A stretch of DNA of 7,467 nt. Origin: Oscillospiraceae bacterium (GTDB lineage Bacteria; Bacillota; Clostridia; Oscillospirales; UBA929). Below, piece after piece: positions 1 to 6,885 of this stretch; within the stretch, counting starts at the first letter, position 1, and each line of letters begins with the position of its first letter. The stretch is from the NCBI GenBank assembly GCA_009777435.1, contig WRLW01000073.1, positions 1 through 7,467 of the forward strand, read 5' to 3'. Under the pieces are notes generated by a model. It had not been told where the DNA came from and made no database searches. It saw nothing but the letters and a program-made list of their open reading frames with translations. A program made the position numbers and the translations under genes.

Positions 1-293
1 GGGGGGTGTTCGAGCGCGGTCACGGCCACACGCGGCGGCCGGTTTCCGTATCCGTACAGCGCGCCCAGCAGGGCTATGGCGGCCGATTCGGTGCCCCCGG
101 AGGTAAAATAAATCTCATTGGGCGCGCAGTCTATCGCGCGCGCGACGGCGGCGCGCGAACCCTCCAGCAGCTCGGCCGCCTTCAGGCCCGCCGCGTGCGA
201 CGACGAGGGATTGCCGAGCGCCGCCGCTTCCCTGAAGGCGTCGAGCGCCTCGGGGCACGGCGGCGCCGTGGCCGCTGAGTCAAGATATATCAT
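1..293 (-). CDS. Cysteine desulfurase (NifS/IscS family, class V aminotransferase fold), N-terminal part, cut by the window edge
   Basis: This is the first 97 residues of a PLP-dependent enzyme that takes sulfur from L-cysteine, leaving alanine, and passes it as a persulfide to Fe-S cluster or tRNA/cofactor thiolation pathways in the cytoplasm. Visible signatures are the N-terminal MIYLDSAAT (usually LDNAAT), GNPSSSHAAG at residues 28-37, the phosphate-binding TSGGTES at 64-70, and EHP at 95-97, whose His matches the residue that stacks on the PLP ring in IscS. The PLP lysine and catalytic cysteine lie beyond the edge, so activity and the NifS/IscS subgroup cannot be judged. After TSGGTES the usual Asn-rich stretch is Ala-Ala. 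I chose the ATG at 293 because it gives the standard family N-terminus and shares ATGA with the nrdJ stop. An in-frame ATG at 299 would add only Met-Arg. No good Shine-Dalgarno precedes either, so translation is probably coupled to nrdJ. Confidence 0.9.
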   Translation of the reverse strand, partial: MIYLDSAATAPPCPEALDAFREAAALGNPSSSHAAGLKAAELLEGSRAAVARAIDCAPNEIYFTSGGTESAAIALLGALYGYGNRPPRVAVTALEHP

Positions 294-2431
294 CCGCATT
301 TTGAATAGCCGCAGCCGCGGCATATCACACAGCCGCCCTCGTGCGTGACCGTATGCCCGCACTCAGGGCACAGCGGCTCGGTCTCCGGGGAGGCGGGGCC
401 GCTTGCCGGCACACTCACGCCGCCGGCGGACTTTAACATTCTCTCGATGACCTTGGCTATGGCGTCGGGGCAGGACGTGACCTTGCTGCTGTCGCGGCGT
501 ATGGTGGCCGGACAGCGTATGCCTTTAAGCTGCTTGATTATATAAGCCGGATCGACGCCCGCGCGGAAGGCGGCGGTCGCGAGGCGGGCCGTGGCCTCCG
601 ACTGCGACGGGCAGCCGCCGTTTTTGCCGGTGTTGGTAAACACCTCGCATATGCCGCGCTCGTCGAAATTCACAGTGATATAAAGGTTCCCGCAGCCTAT
701 CTGTATCCGCTCGGTAACGCCGCGCGTGACCTGCGGGCGCGGGCGCGGCGTGATGACGGGCGGCAGCGCGCACTCGTCACAGCCCGGCTCTTCGCCGGCC
801 TTGGGCTTCTCGTCCCTTGTCAGCACCTGGCCGCCGCGCGAGCCGTCGCGGTATATGGTAACGCCCTTACAGCCCAGCTCATAGGCCAGCATGTATACCT
901 TCTCAACGTCCGCGCGCGACGCTTCGGCCGGGAAATTAACGGTCTTGGACACCGCGTTGTCGGTGTGCCGCTGGAAAGCGGCCTGCATACGGACGTGCCA
1001 CTCCGGCGTTATGTCGTGCGCGGTCACAAGTATGTTCTTTATATCGTCCGGCAGTTCGCCGGGCGACGCCGCGCCGTGCTCGCGCATGAATTCGGCGGCC
1101 ACGGGGTTAAATTCACGCAGCTCCGTGCCGTCCATTACTCGGCGCGTGTATGACAGCGCGAAAACCGGCTCTATGCCCGACGACACCCCGGCTATCATGG
1201 ACAGCGTGCCCGTCGGCGCGATGGTGGTGATGGTGGCGTTGCGGCGCGGCACGTCGAATTCGTCCTTGCCGCAGGCCGGGAACGCCCCGCGCTCCGAGGC
1301 CAGAAGCTGAGACTCGCGAACGCCCGCCTGCTTGATAAAGGCCATCAGCCGCCGCCCAAGCTCAACGGCCTCGTTCGAGTCGTAGCGCAGGCGCAGTTTG
1401 AACAGCATGTCGGCAAAGCCCATCACGCCAAGCCCTATTTTGCGCGTTTCGAGCGTCTTTTCGCGTATCAGGCCGAGCGGGTAGCGGTTGACCTCGATAA
1501 CGTTGTCTAAAAAGCGCACGGCGAGACGCGCCGTATGCTCAAGCCTGTCCCAATCCACGCCGCCCTCCGGGCCGGCGCAGACCATGTTGGACAGGTTTAT
1601 GGAGCCGAGATTGCACGACTCATAGGGCAGAAGCGGCTGTTCGCCGCAGGGATTTGTGGCCTCTATCAGGCCAAGCCCCGGCGCGGGGCGCGCCGCGTTT
1701 ATGCGGTCGATGAACAGGATCCCCGGCTCGCCGCTGTGCCACGCCGCGTCCACGATGCGCGAGAACACGTCGCGCGCGCTCAGCTCGCCGGCGGCCGCGC
1801 CCGAGCGCGGGTCGAGCAGGCGGTAATTTTTGCCGCTTGCCGCGGCGTCCATGAACTCGTCGGTCAGCGCCACGGATATGTTAAAGTTTGTTATAACGCT
1901 TGTGTCGCGCTTGCAGTCGATGAATTCCAGTATGTCGGGGTGGTCTACGCGCAGCACGCCCATATTCGCGCCGCGCCGCGTGCCGCCCTGCTTAATGGCT
2001 TCGGTGGCGGCGTTGAACACCTTCATAAAGCTGACCGGGCCGGAGGCCACGCCGCCTGTGGTGCGCACTCCCGCGCCCCTCGGGCGCAGGCGCGTAAACG
2101 CGAAGCCCGTGCCGCCGCCGCTCTGGTGTATCAGCGCGGCCTGCTTAACGGCCTCGAAGATATCGCCCAGCGAGTCGTCCACCGGCAGCACGAAGCAGGC
2201 CGAAAGCTGGCCCAGAGGCCGCCCGGCGTTCATCAGCGTCGGTGAGTTGGGCAGAAAGTCAAGCGACGTCATCATCTCATAAAACGAGCCGGCTGTCGCG
2301 GCGTCGCCGCCGGCTATGCTGTCCGCGACGCGCCGGAACAGGCCCTCCGCGTCCTCAAGCGCCTCGCCGCGTTCGTCGCGCGCGAGGTAACGGCGCGTCA
2401 GCACCTCAAGCGCGCTGGGCGAAAGGTTCAT
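290..2431 (-). CDS. nrdJ: Adenosylcobalamin-dependent (class II) ribonucleotide reductase
   Basis: This complete protein of 713 residues reduces ribonucleotides to deoxyribonucleotides for DNA synthesis, using coenzyme B12 to make the active-site thiyl radical, so it needs neither oxygen nor a separate radical-generating subunit. The NPCGE motif at 260-264 gives the radical Cys262 with Asn260 and Glu264. Cys79 (in LSACF) and Cys273 (in ESCNLGS) fit the redox pair; the 11-residue step from Cys262 to Cys273 equals that in Thermotoga NrdJ (322 to 333). PTGT at 406-409 fits the phosphate-binding loop. A TSCPD domain runs from about 575 to 665. The end carries CPEC (688-691), CVIC (701-704) and Cys707/Cys712, looking like a zinc-ribbon-like element plus a C-x4-C shuttle pair. 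There is no N-terminal ATP cone. The start has AGGAG 14 nt upstream and AGGGTGG 7 nt upstream, in the 21-nt gap after aspS. The stop overlaps the next gene by 4 nt. Confidence 0.97.
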   Translation of the reverse strand: MNLSPSALEVLTRRYLARDERGEALEDAEGLFRRVADSIAGGDAATAGSFYEMMTSLDFLPNSPTLMNAGRPLGQLSACFVLPVDDSLGDIFEAVKQAALIHQSGGGTGFAFTRLRPRGAGVRTTGGVASGPVSFMKVFNAATEAIKQGGTRRGANMGVLRVDHPDILEFIDCKRDTSVITNFNISVALTDEFMDAAASGKNYRLLDPRSGAAAGELSARDVFSRIVDAAWHSGEPGILFIDRINAARPAPGLGLIEATNPCGEQPLLPYESCNLGSINLSNMVCAGPEGGVDWDRLEHTARLAVRFLDNVIEVNRYPLGLIREKTLETRKIGLGVMGFADMLFKLRLRYDSNEAVELGRRLMAFIKQAGVRESQLLASERGAFPACGKDEFDVPRRNATITTIAPTGTLSMIAGVSSGIEPVFALSYTRRVMDGTELREFNPVAAEFMREHGAASPGELPDDIKNILVTAHDITPEWHVRMQAAFQRHTDNAVSKTVNFPAEASRADVEKVYMLAYELGCKGVTIYRDGSRGGQVLTRDEKPKAGEEPGCDECALPPVITPRPRPQVTRGVTERIQIGCGNLYITVNFDERGICEVFTNTGKNGGCPSQSEATARLATAAFRAGVDPAYIIKQLKGIRCPATIRRDSSKVTSCPDAIAKVIERMLKSAGGVSVPASGPASPETEPLCPECGHTVTHEGGCVICRGCGYSKCG

Positions 2432-2438
2432 ACAACGA

Positions 2439-2450
2439 CCACCCTCTCCT
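2439..2450 (-). promoter_or_regulatory. Ribosome binding site of nrdJ (two overlapping candidates)
   Basis: On the minus strand AGGAG (2450-2446) is followed directly by AGGGTGG (2445-2439). The first is 14 nt from the ATG, rather far; the second is 7 nt away and includes GGTG, which can pair with the CACC part of the anti-Shine-Dalgarno. The aspS stop codon TAA lies just upstream, so ribosomes ending aspS finish next to this site. No in-frame alternative start lies between the site and the ATG at 2431. Confidence 0.6.
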
Positions 2451-2452
2451 TT

Positions 2453-4216
2453 TTATTGTTCGGATACCACCCGGATGCTTAGCTCCTCGAGCTGCCGCCC
2501 GTCCACGTAGTCGGGCGCGCCCATCATAAGCTCGACGGCGTTCTGCGTCTTTGGAAACGCGATAACGTCGCGTATATTCTCCGTGCCGGCCATTATCATC
2601 ACTATGCGGTCAAGCCCGAAGCCGACGCCGCCGTGCGGCGGCACGCCGTACCCAAAAGCCTTCAGGATATGCCCGAAGCGCCGCTCGGTCTGCTCGGGCG
2701 TTAACTGCAAAAGCTCGAACATCTTGGCTTGCAGCCCGGCGTCGTGTATGCGTATGGAGCCGGAGCAAAGCTCATAGCCGTTGAGTACCATATCATAGGC
2801 GCGCGCCCTGCATTGGCCAAGGCCGCCGGGCTTGTCTATCAAATGGATATCCTCGGCCATGGGGTTAGTGAACGGATGATGGCAGGCCACATAGCGGCCC
2901 TCCTCCTCGCTGTACTCAAACAGCGGGAATTCGGTTATCCACACAAACTCAAAGCTCCGGTTGTTCTCAAGCAGTCCGAGCTGTTTGGCGCACTCGCAAC
3001 GCAGCGCGCCCAAGCTTGAGCGCACCAGCGCGGGCCTCTGGCCGGCCACGGCCAACAGCAGGTCGCCGCGTTCGCCGCGAAAGCCGGCGGCGTCCTCAAC
3101 AGCCGCGAGCGCTTCCGGGCTGAGAAGCTTCGCGAAGCTCGACGACTCCGCCCCCTTGTGCCACGCTAACCCCTTGGGGCCGAGGCCCTTGATGAACTCT
3201 GTAAGCCGGTCGAGCCGCTTGCGCGTGAATTCGGCCGCCGCGCCCTCGATAACCACACAGCCCACCATGGCCGCGTCCTCAAATACCGAAAAGCCGCAGG
3301 CGCGCGTCACGGCCGTCAGATCTTTAAGCTCGAAGCCGAAGCGCAGGTCGGGCTTGTCCGTGCCGAAGCGCTCCACGGCCTCTCTGTAAGGCATACGCTT
3401 CATGGGCAGCGGTATATCGACGCCTATCACGTCCTTGAACACGGCGGCCATCATGCGCTCGTTCATATCCAATACGTCGTCGATGTCCACAAAGGACATC
3501 TCGACGTCTATCTGCGTGAAATCAGGCTGGCGGTCGGCGCGCAGATCCTCGTCGCGCATACAGCGCGCGATCTGGAAATAGCGGTCAACGCCCGAAACCA
3601 TCAGGAGCTGCTTGTATTGCTGCGGCGACTGCGGCAGCGCGTAGAAGCGCCCCGGATACAGGCGCGACGGCACAAGATAGTCCCGCGCGCCCTCCGGCGT
3701 GGACTTGGTAAGCAGGGGCGTCTCTATCTCATAAAAGCCGTTTTGGTCATAAAAGCGGCGCACGGACTGCGTTATGTCGTGTCTCAGCCGCATGTAGCCC
3801 TGAAGCTTGGGGCCGCGCAGGTCAAGATAGCGGTGTTCGAGCCGCAGCGGCTCGGACACGCGGTCGTCGCCTATCTCAAAGGGCGGCGTCTGCGCGCGCG
3901 ACAGCAGCTCCATGCCCGACGCCAGCACCTCGACGGCGCCGGTCGGGATATTAGGGTTCGGGTTGGAGCGCGCGCGAACCTCGCCCCTGACGCACAGCAC
4001 GCTCTCGGAGCGCACCCCAAACGCGAGGTCGAATATTTCCTTGGAAACCGTATGGTCGAAAACACACTGCGCGACGCCCGCGCGGTCGCGCAAATCTATG
4101 AATATCAGGCCGCCGAGGTCGCGCTGGCGCTGCACCCAGCCGCACAGTATGACCTCCCGCCCTATTTGCTCCGGCCCGATGCCGCCGCAGTAATGCGTTC
4201 GTTTATTATAATACAT
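2453..4216 (-). CDS. aspS: Aspartyl-tRNA synthetase, bacterial type
   Basis: This complete class II aminoacyl-tRNA synthetase of 587 residues, the usual bacterial length, charges tRNA-Asp with aspartate in the cytoplasm. An N-terminal OB-fold anticodon-binding domain covers about residues 1-110 (RTHYCG, CGWVQRQRDLGG, FIDLRDRAG). The catalytic core follows: motif 2 with FQIARCMRDEDLRADRQPDF at 214-233 (ATP-binding Arg221, Glu223), the bacterial GAD insertion at about 290-410, and motif 3 with GFGLDR at 532-537 (Arg537). The C-terminal GAPDYVDGRQLEELSI is also typical. Residue 34 is Leu in RDLGG; in characterised bacterial enzymes Leu here goes with tRNA-Asp-specific (discriminating) forms and His with forms that also charge tRNA-Asn. 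The start lies 1 nt after the hisS stop (TGA-C-ATG), with AGGA 11 nt upstream inside the last hisS codons. The hisS-aspS order is common in Bacillota. Confidence 0.97.
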   Translation of the reverse strand: MYYNKRTHYCGGIGPEQIGREVILCGWVQRQRDLGGLIFIDLRDRAGVAQCVFDHTVSKEIFDLAFGVRSESVLCVRGEVRARSNPNPNIPTGAVEVLASGMELLSRAQTPPFEIGDDRVSEPLRLEHRYLDLRGPKLQGYMRLRHDITQSVRRFYDQNGFYEIETPLLTKSTPEGARDYLVPSRLYPGRFYALPQSPQQYKQLLMVSGVDRYFQIARCMRDEDLRADRQPDFTQIDVEMSFVDIDDVLDMNERMMAAVFKDVIGVDIPLPMKRMPYREAVERFGTDKPDLRFGFELKDLTAVTRACGFSVFEDAAMVGCVVIEGAAAEFTRKRLDRLTEFIKGLGPKGLAWHKGAESSSFAKLLSPEALAAVEDAAGFRGERGDLLLAVAGQRPALVRSSLGALRCECAKQLGLLENNRSFEFVWITEFPLFEYSEEEGRYVACHHPFTNPMAEDIHLIDKPGGLGQCRARAYDMVLNGYELCSGSIRIHDAGLQAKMFELLQLTPEQTERRFGHILKAFGYGVPPHGGVGFGLDRIVMIMAGTENIRDVIAFPKTQNAVELMMGAPDYVDGRQLEELSIRVVSEQ

Positions 4217-4217
4217 G

Positions 4218-5513
4218 TCAAAGCGCGTCCTTTCCTATAGCGGCCGTTATATCCCCGGTGTCCATCGCGCACGGTATGCGCGCGCCGTCCGACATGCGTT
4301 TCAGCTCCGCCCTCGCGGACTCGACCTCCGAGTCTCCGATCACCATGACGTACCGCGCGCCCATCCGGTCGGCGTGCTTTAGCTGCGCTTTCAGCGAGCG
4401 GCCGCACAGCTCCTGCTCGGACCATATCCCGCCCGCGCGCAGGGTGTCGGTCATCAGCCGCGCGGCGATGTCCGCCGGGCTTCCCGGCTCGCCCGCTATG
4501 GCCATGAACAGCGCCGGGCCGCCCTTGGGCGCCCGTTCGCCGCCGCGCGCCAGCAAAACGCGCTCTAACCCGCACCCGAAGCCGCAGGCGGGCGTGGCGG
4601 GGCCTCCGAGCTGCTCCACAAGCCCGTCGTAGCGGCCGCCGCCCAATACCGTTCCCGCGTGCGCGGCCTCGCCGTCTCCGGCCGTGAACTCAAACACAGT
4701 GCGGTTGTAGTAGTCAAGGCCGCGAACCAAGCGGCCGTCGTTTTCATAGGGGATGCCGAGCAGTGTGAGGTAGCGCTCGACGGCCTTGCGGTGCGCGTCG
4801 CAGTGAGCGCACAGGCACTCGCTCATTTCGGGCGCGCCGGCCGTCGCGGCGCGGCACACCTCGGCCTTGCAGTCCAAAACGCGCAGCGGGCTGCGTATCA
4901 TGCGCTCGCGGCAGTCGGCGCACAGCTCCCCGGCCATCGGCGTGAGAAATTCTATCAGCCTTTCGCGGTAGGCCGGACGGCAGCCCGGCGCGCCGCCGTC
5001 TCCCGAGCAGCCGATGGAGTTCAGCTTGAGCGACAGGCCGTCCACGCCGGCGCGCCTCAAAAACGCGCGGCCCAGCGCGATAACCTCGGCGTCGGCCTCC
5101 GGGCCGGACGCGCCGAAGCACTCGACGCCGAACTGGTGATGCTCGCGCAGGCGGCCCGACTGCGGCTTCTCATACCTGAAATTGGGCGCGATATAGTAGG
5201 CCTTGAGCGGCATCGCGCCGCCGAACAGCCCGTGCTCGACGCCCGCGCGGACTACCGAGGCCGTGCCCTCCGGGCGCAGGGATATGGAGCGCCCGCCCTT
5301 GTCCTCAAAGGTATACATCTCCTTGCGCACGATGTCGGTCGCGCCGCCGACGCCGCGCACGAACAGCTCGGTGTACTCAAACGTGGGGAAGCGTATCCGC
5401 CCGTAGCCATACGCCCCGGCGGTCTCCGCCGCGGCGCGCTCCACCTCGGCCCACTCGCCGGCCCCGGACGGCAATACGTCCTTCGTGCCTCTCGGCGCGG
5501 TTATCTTTTCCAT
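4218..5513 (-). CDS. hisS: Histidyl-tRNA synthetase
   Basis: This complete class II synthetase of 431 residues charges tRNA-His with histidine in the cytoplasm. It begins with PRGTKDVLP (7-15). Motif 1 lies around FPTFEYTELF at 43-52. Motif 2 contains APNFRYEKPQSGRLREHHQF at 109-128 (Arg113, Glu115). The histidine-specific motif LVRGLDYY (262-269) carries the catalytic Arg264, and motif 3 is GFGCGLER at 311-318. An insertion at about 175-245 is rich in Cys, as in other Bacillota enzymes. The C-terminal anticodon-binding domain (about 332-427) and intact LVRGLDYY argue against the paralogue HisZ. I chose the ATG at 5513: AAAAGGA ends 9 nt upstream of it. A TTG at 5522 would extend the frame by three codons but directly abuts that Shine-Dalgarno, leaving no spacer. 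Only 39 nt separate it from the peptidase gene, leaving no room for the T-box leader often found before hisS-aspS in Bacillota. Confidence 0.97.
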   Translation of the reverse strand: MEKITAPRGTKDVLPSGAGEWAEVERAAAETAGAYGYGRIRFPTFEYTELFVRGVGGATDIVRKEMYTFEDKGGRSISLRPEGTASVVRAGVEHGLFGGAMPLKAYYIAPNFRYEKPQSGRLREHHQFGVECFGASGPEADAEVIALGRAFLRRAGVDGLSLKLNSIGCSGDGGAPGCRPAYRERLIEFLTPMAGELCADCRERMIRSPLRVLDCKAEVCRAATAGAPEMSECLCAHCDAHRKAVERYLTLLGIPYENDGRLVRGLDYYNRTVFEFTAGDGEAAHAGTVLGGGRYDGLVEQLGGPATPACGFGCGLERVLLARGGERAPKGGPALFMAIAGEPGSPADIAARLMTDTLRAGGIWSEQELCGRSLKAQLKHADRMGARYVMVIGDSEVESARAELKRMSDGARIPCAMDTGDITAAIGKDAL

Positions 5514-5522
5514 AAAATTCAA

Positions 5523-5529
5523 TCCTTTT
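5523..5529 (-). promoter_or_regulatory. Ribosome binding site deciding the hisS start
   Basis: The minus strand reads AAAAGGA here, 9 nt before the ATG at 5513. The in-frame TTG at 5522 follows with zero spacing and so cannot be served by this site. This places the hisS start at 5513. Confidence 0.75.
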
Positions 5530-5552
5530 CACAGGCTGATATCCCCAAAAAA

Positions 5553-6797
5553 CTAAAAATACCCGTCATAAGCTCCGGCGGCGTCCACGCGCCCGATGGC
5601 CGAAAAGCTCATCTTATCAAAATTTATCAGCTCCGCCGCCAGCTCGCGGCATCCCTCGGCCGTTACGGCGTCGCACCGCGCGGCGATCTCGTCGAGCGTC
5701 AGTATCCTGCCCAACAGCAGCTCGCTCTGCCACATATGATTCATGCGCGTCTTTGAGGACTCCATGCCCATTATGGCCGCGGCCTTCAGCTGCTCGCGCG
5801 CGCGGTCTACCTCGGCTTGTCCGGGGCCGTCCTGTGCCACGCCGCGCAGTATGTCGGCTATCATGCCGAGCGCGCGCCGCTCCGACTCGCGCCCCAAGCC
5901 CACGTAAACGCCGAACACGCCCGTCTCCCCGTGCGACGCCGTGAAGGTTCCTATCTCGTAGCACAGGCCCTCCCGCTCACGCACGGCCTGGAACAGCCGC
6001 GACGACATGCCGCCGCCCACCACGCCCGACAGCACCTGCAGCGTGTGGCGCTTAGAGTCGCCCATGGGCAGGCCCGGAAATCCGACGCACCAGTGGTTTT
6101 GCTCAATGGCCTTTTTCTTGGTGACGCGCGCGGGCGTGTATGCCGCGCGCTTCAGCTTGGCGCGCGGGCGCGCGGCCGGCAGCGTGAAGCGCCGCTCAAG
6201 GAAGCGCAGATGCCCCTCGTCAAAGCTGCCCGCCAGCGACACCACTATGTCGTGCGGGCGGTACTCGGCCTCGCGGTAGCCGCGCAGCGCGGCGGCGGTC
6301 ATGGCGTTCAAGGCCGACGGCCTGCCCAGCACGGGGCGCGCGAGCGCGGAGCCTTTGAACACGGACGAAAACAGGCGCTCCGACGACATATCCTCCGGCG
6401 AGTCGCGGTACATGCCGATCTCCTCGAGTATAACGCCGCGCTCGGTCTGCCAGTCGTCCTCGTCCATGCGCGGCTCGAAGAAGATATCGCAGATCAGGCC
6501 CAGCGCCTCATGCAGCCGCGTGTCGAGCGCGCGCCCGTAGAAACAGGTACACTCCTTGGTCGTAAAAGCGTTAAGCTGGCCGCCCATGCCGTCCATCAGC
6601 TCGGCTATCTCGGCCGCCGTGCGCGTACCCGCGCCCTTAAAGGACATATGCTCAAGCGCGTGCGACGCGCCGGCCAGCGCGGAAGGCTCGTGCCTTGAGC
6701 CTGTCCCCACCCAGATGCCGAACGACGCCGAACGCACATGCGGCAGCCGCTCGGACACAAGCCGGACGCCGCCCGGCAGTGTTGTCTTTTCTATCAT
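5553..6797 (-). CDS. M16-family zinc metallopeptidase (insulinase/processing-peptidase-like; YmxG/MlpA type)
   Basis: This complete protein of 414 residues belongs to the pitrilysin/insulinase clan. The inverted zinc motif HALEH is at 46-50 (ligands His46 and His50, catalytic Glu49). Glu126 in VILEEIGMYRDSPED lies 76 residues after His50, the spacing of the third ligand in mitochondrial processing peptidase, so the active site looks intact. The C-terminal M16 domain holds GGGMSSRLFQAVREREGLCY at 261-280, the conserved substrate-binding region. At about 45 kDa it is the single-unit M16B form, which usually dimerises. I see no signal peptide or membrane segment, so it is probably cytoplasmic. 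The ATG at 6797 has GGGGAG 5 nt upstream and gives the family N-terminus; the frame stays open 23 codons further, but that stretch is the intercistronic hairpin and not protein-like. A peptidase of this type follows pnp in Bacillus too. The natural substrate is unknown. Confidence 0.93.
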   Translation of the reverse strand: MIEKTTLPGGVRLVSERLPHVRSASFGIWVGTGSRHEPSALAGASHALEHMSFKGAGTRTAAEIAELMDGMGGQLNAFTTKECTCFYGRALDTRLHEALGLICDIFFEPRMDEDDWQTERGVILEEIGMYRDSPEDMSSERLFSSVFKGSALARPVLGRPSALNAMTAAALRGYREAEYRPHDIVVSLAGSFDEGHLRFLERRFTLPAARPRAKLKRAAYTPARVTKKKAIEQNHWCVGFPGLPMGDSKRHTLQVLSGVVGGGMSSRLFQAVREREGLCYEIGTFTASHGETGVFGVYVGLGRESERRALGMIADILRGVAQDGPGQAEVDRAREQLKAAAIMGMESSKTRMNHMWQSELLLGRILTLDEIAARCDAVTAEGCRELAAELINFDKMSFSAIGRVDAAGAYDGYF

Positions 6798-6802
6798 CGA
6801 CG

Positions 6803-6808
6803 CTCCCC
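6803..6808 (-). promoter_or_regulatory. Ribosome binding site of the M16 peptidase
   Basis: GGGGAG on the minus strand sits 5 nt before the ATG at 6797. It supports this start over more upstream in-frame positions, and it lies just outside the base of the large hairpin, so it remains single-stranded if the hairpin folds. Confidence 0.65.
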
Positions 6809-6815
6809 GGTTCAG

Positions 6816-6880
6816 GCAGAGGGGCGGCCCCGCGCGGCGCCCGCGAACGGCCGGGCGGCCGCACAAGGGCCGCCCCCTGC
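6816..6880 (-). other. Long GC-rich intercistronic hairpin between pnp and the M16 peptidase gene
   Basis: The outer arms 6816-6830 and 6867-6880 pair over 14 bp with one bulged base (6820); the inner 10 bp of this stem (6821-6830 with 6867-6876) are perfect. After a 3x4 internal loop, 6834-6843 pairs with 6852-6862 over 10 bp with one bulge (6857), closing an 8-base loop. It begins 5 nt after the pnp stop codon. No U-run follows on the transcribed strand, so it is not a canonical Rho-independent terminator. Plausible roles, inferred only, are protection of the pnp mRNA 3' end, an RNase III processing site, or partial attenuation before the downstream genes. Confidence 0.6.
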
Positions 6881-6885
6881 GTTTA

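Noticed and set aside
2432..2452. Possible cobalamin riboswitch before the B12-dependent nrdJ
   Set aside because: Only 21 nt lie between aspS and nrdJ, far too short for a cobalamin riboswitch.
4202..4213. TATAAT-like sequence readable on both strands at the start of aspS
   Set aside because: It is the Tyr-Tyr-Asn codons of the AspRS N-terminus. No TTGACA-like box lies about 17 nt upstream on the plus strand, and on the minus strand it lies inside the gene.
5540..5560. T-rich run on the minus strand around the M16 stop codon, resembling a terminator tail
   Set aside because: No strong hairpin lies immediately upstream. The nearest candidate stem is about 4-5 bp and about 20 nt away, so a Rho-independent terminator is not supported.
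4659..5756. A 365-codon open frame on the plus strand, opposite hisS and the end of the M16 gene
   Set aside because: GC-rich codon bias leaves long open frames opposite real genes. Its translation is Arg/Ala-rich with no recognisable motif, and hisS beneath it has every family motif.
5817..6698. A 293-codon plus-strand frame opposite the M16 peptidase, and similar frames at 1535-2245 and 3617-4240
   Set aside because: All are low-complexity Arg/Ala/His-rich shadows of well-supported minus-strand genes.
6798..6866. A 23-codon upstream extension of the M16 frame
   Set aside because: It has no family similarity, runs through the GC-rich hairpin, and the ATG at 6797 has its own well-spaced Shine-Dalgarno.
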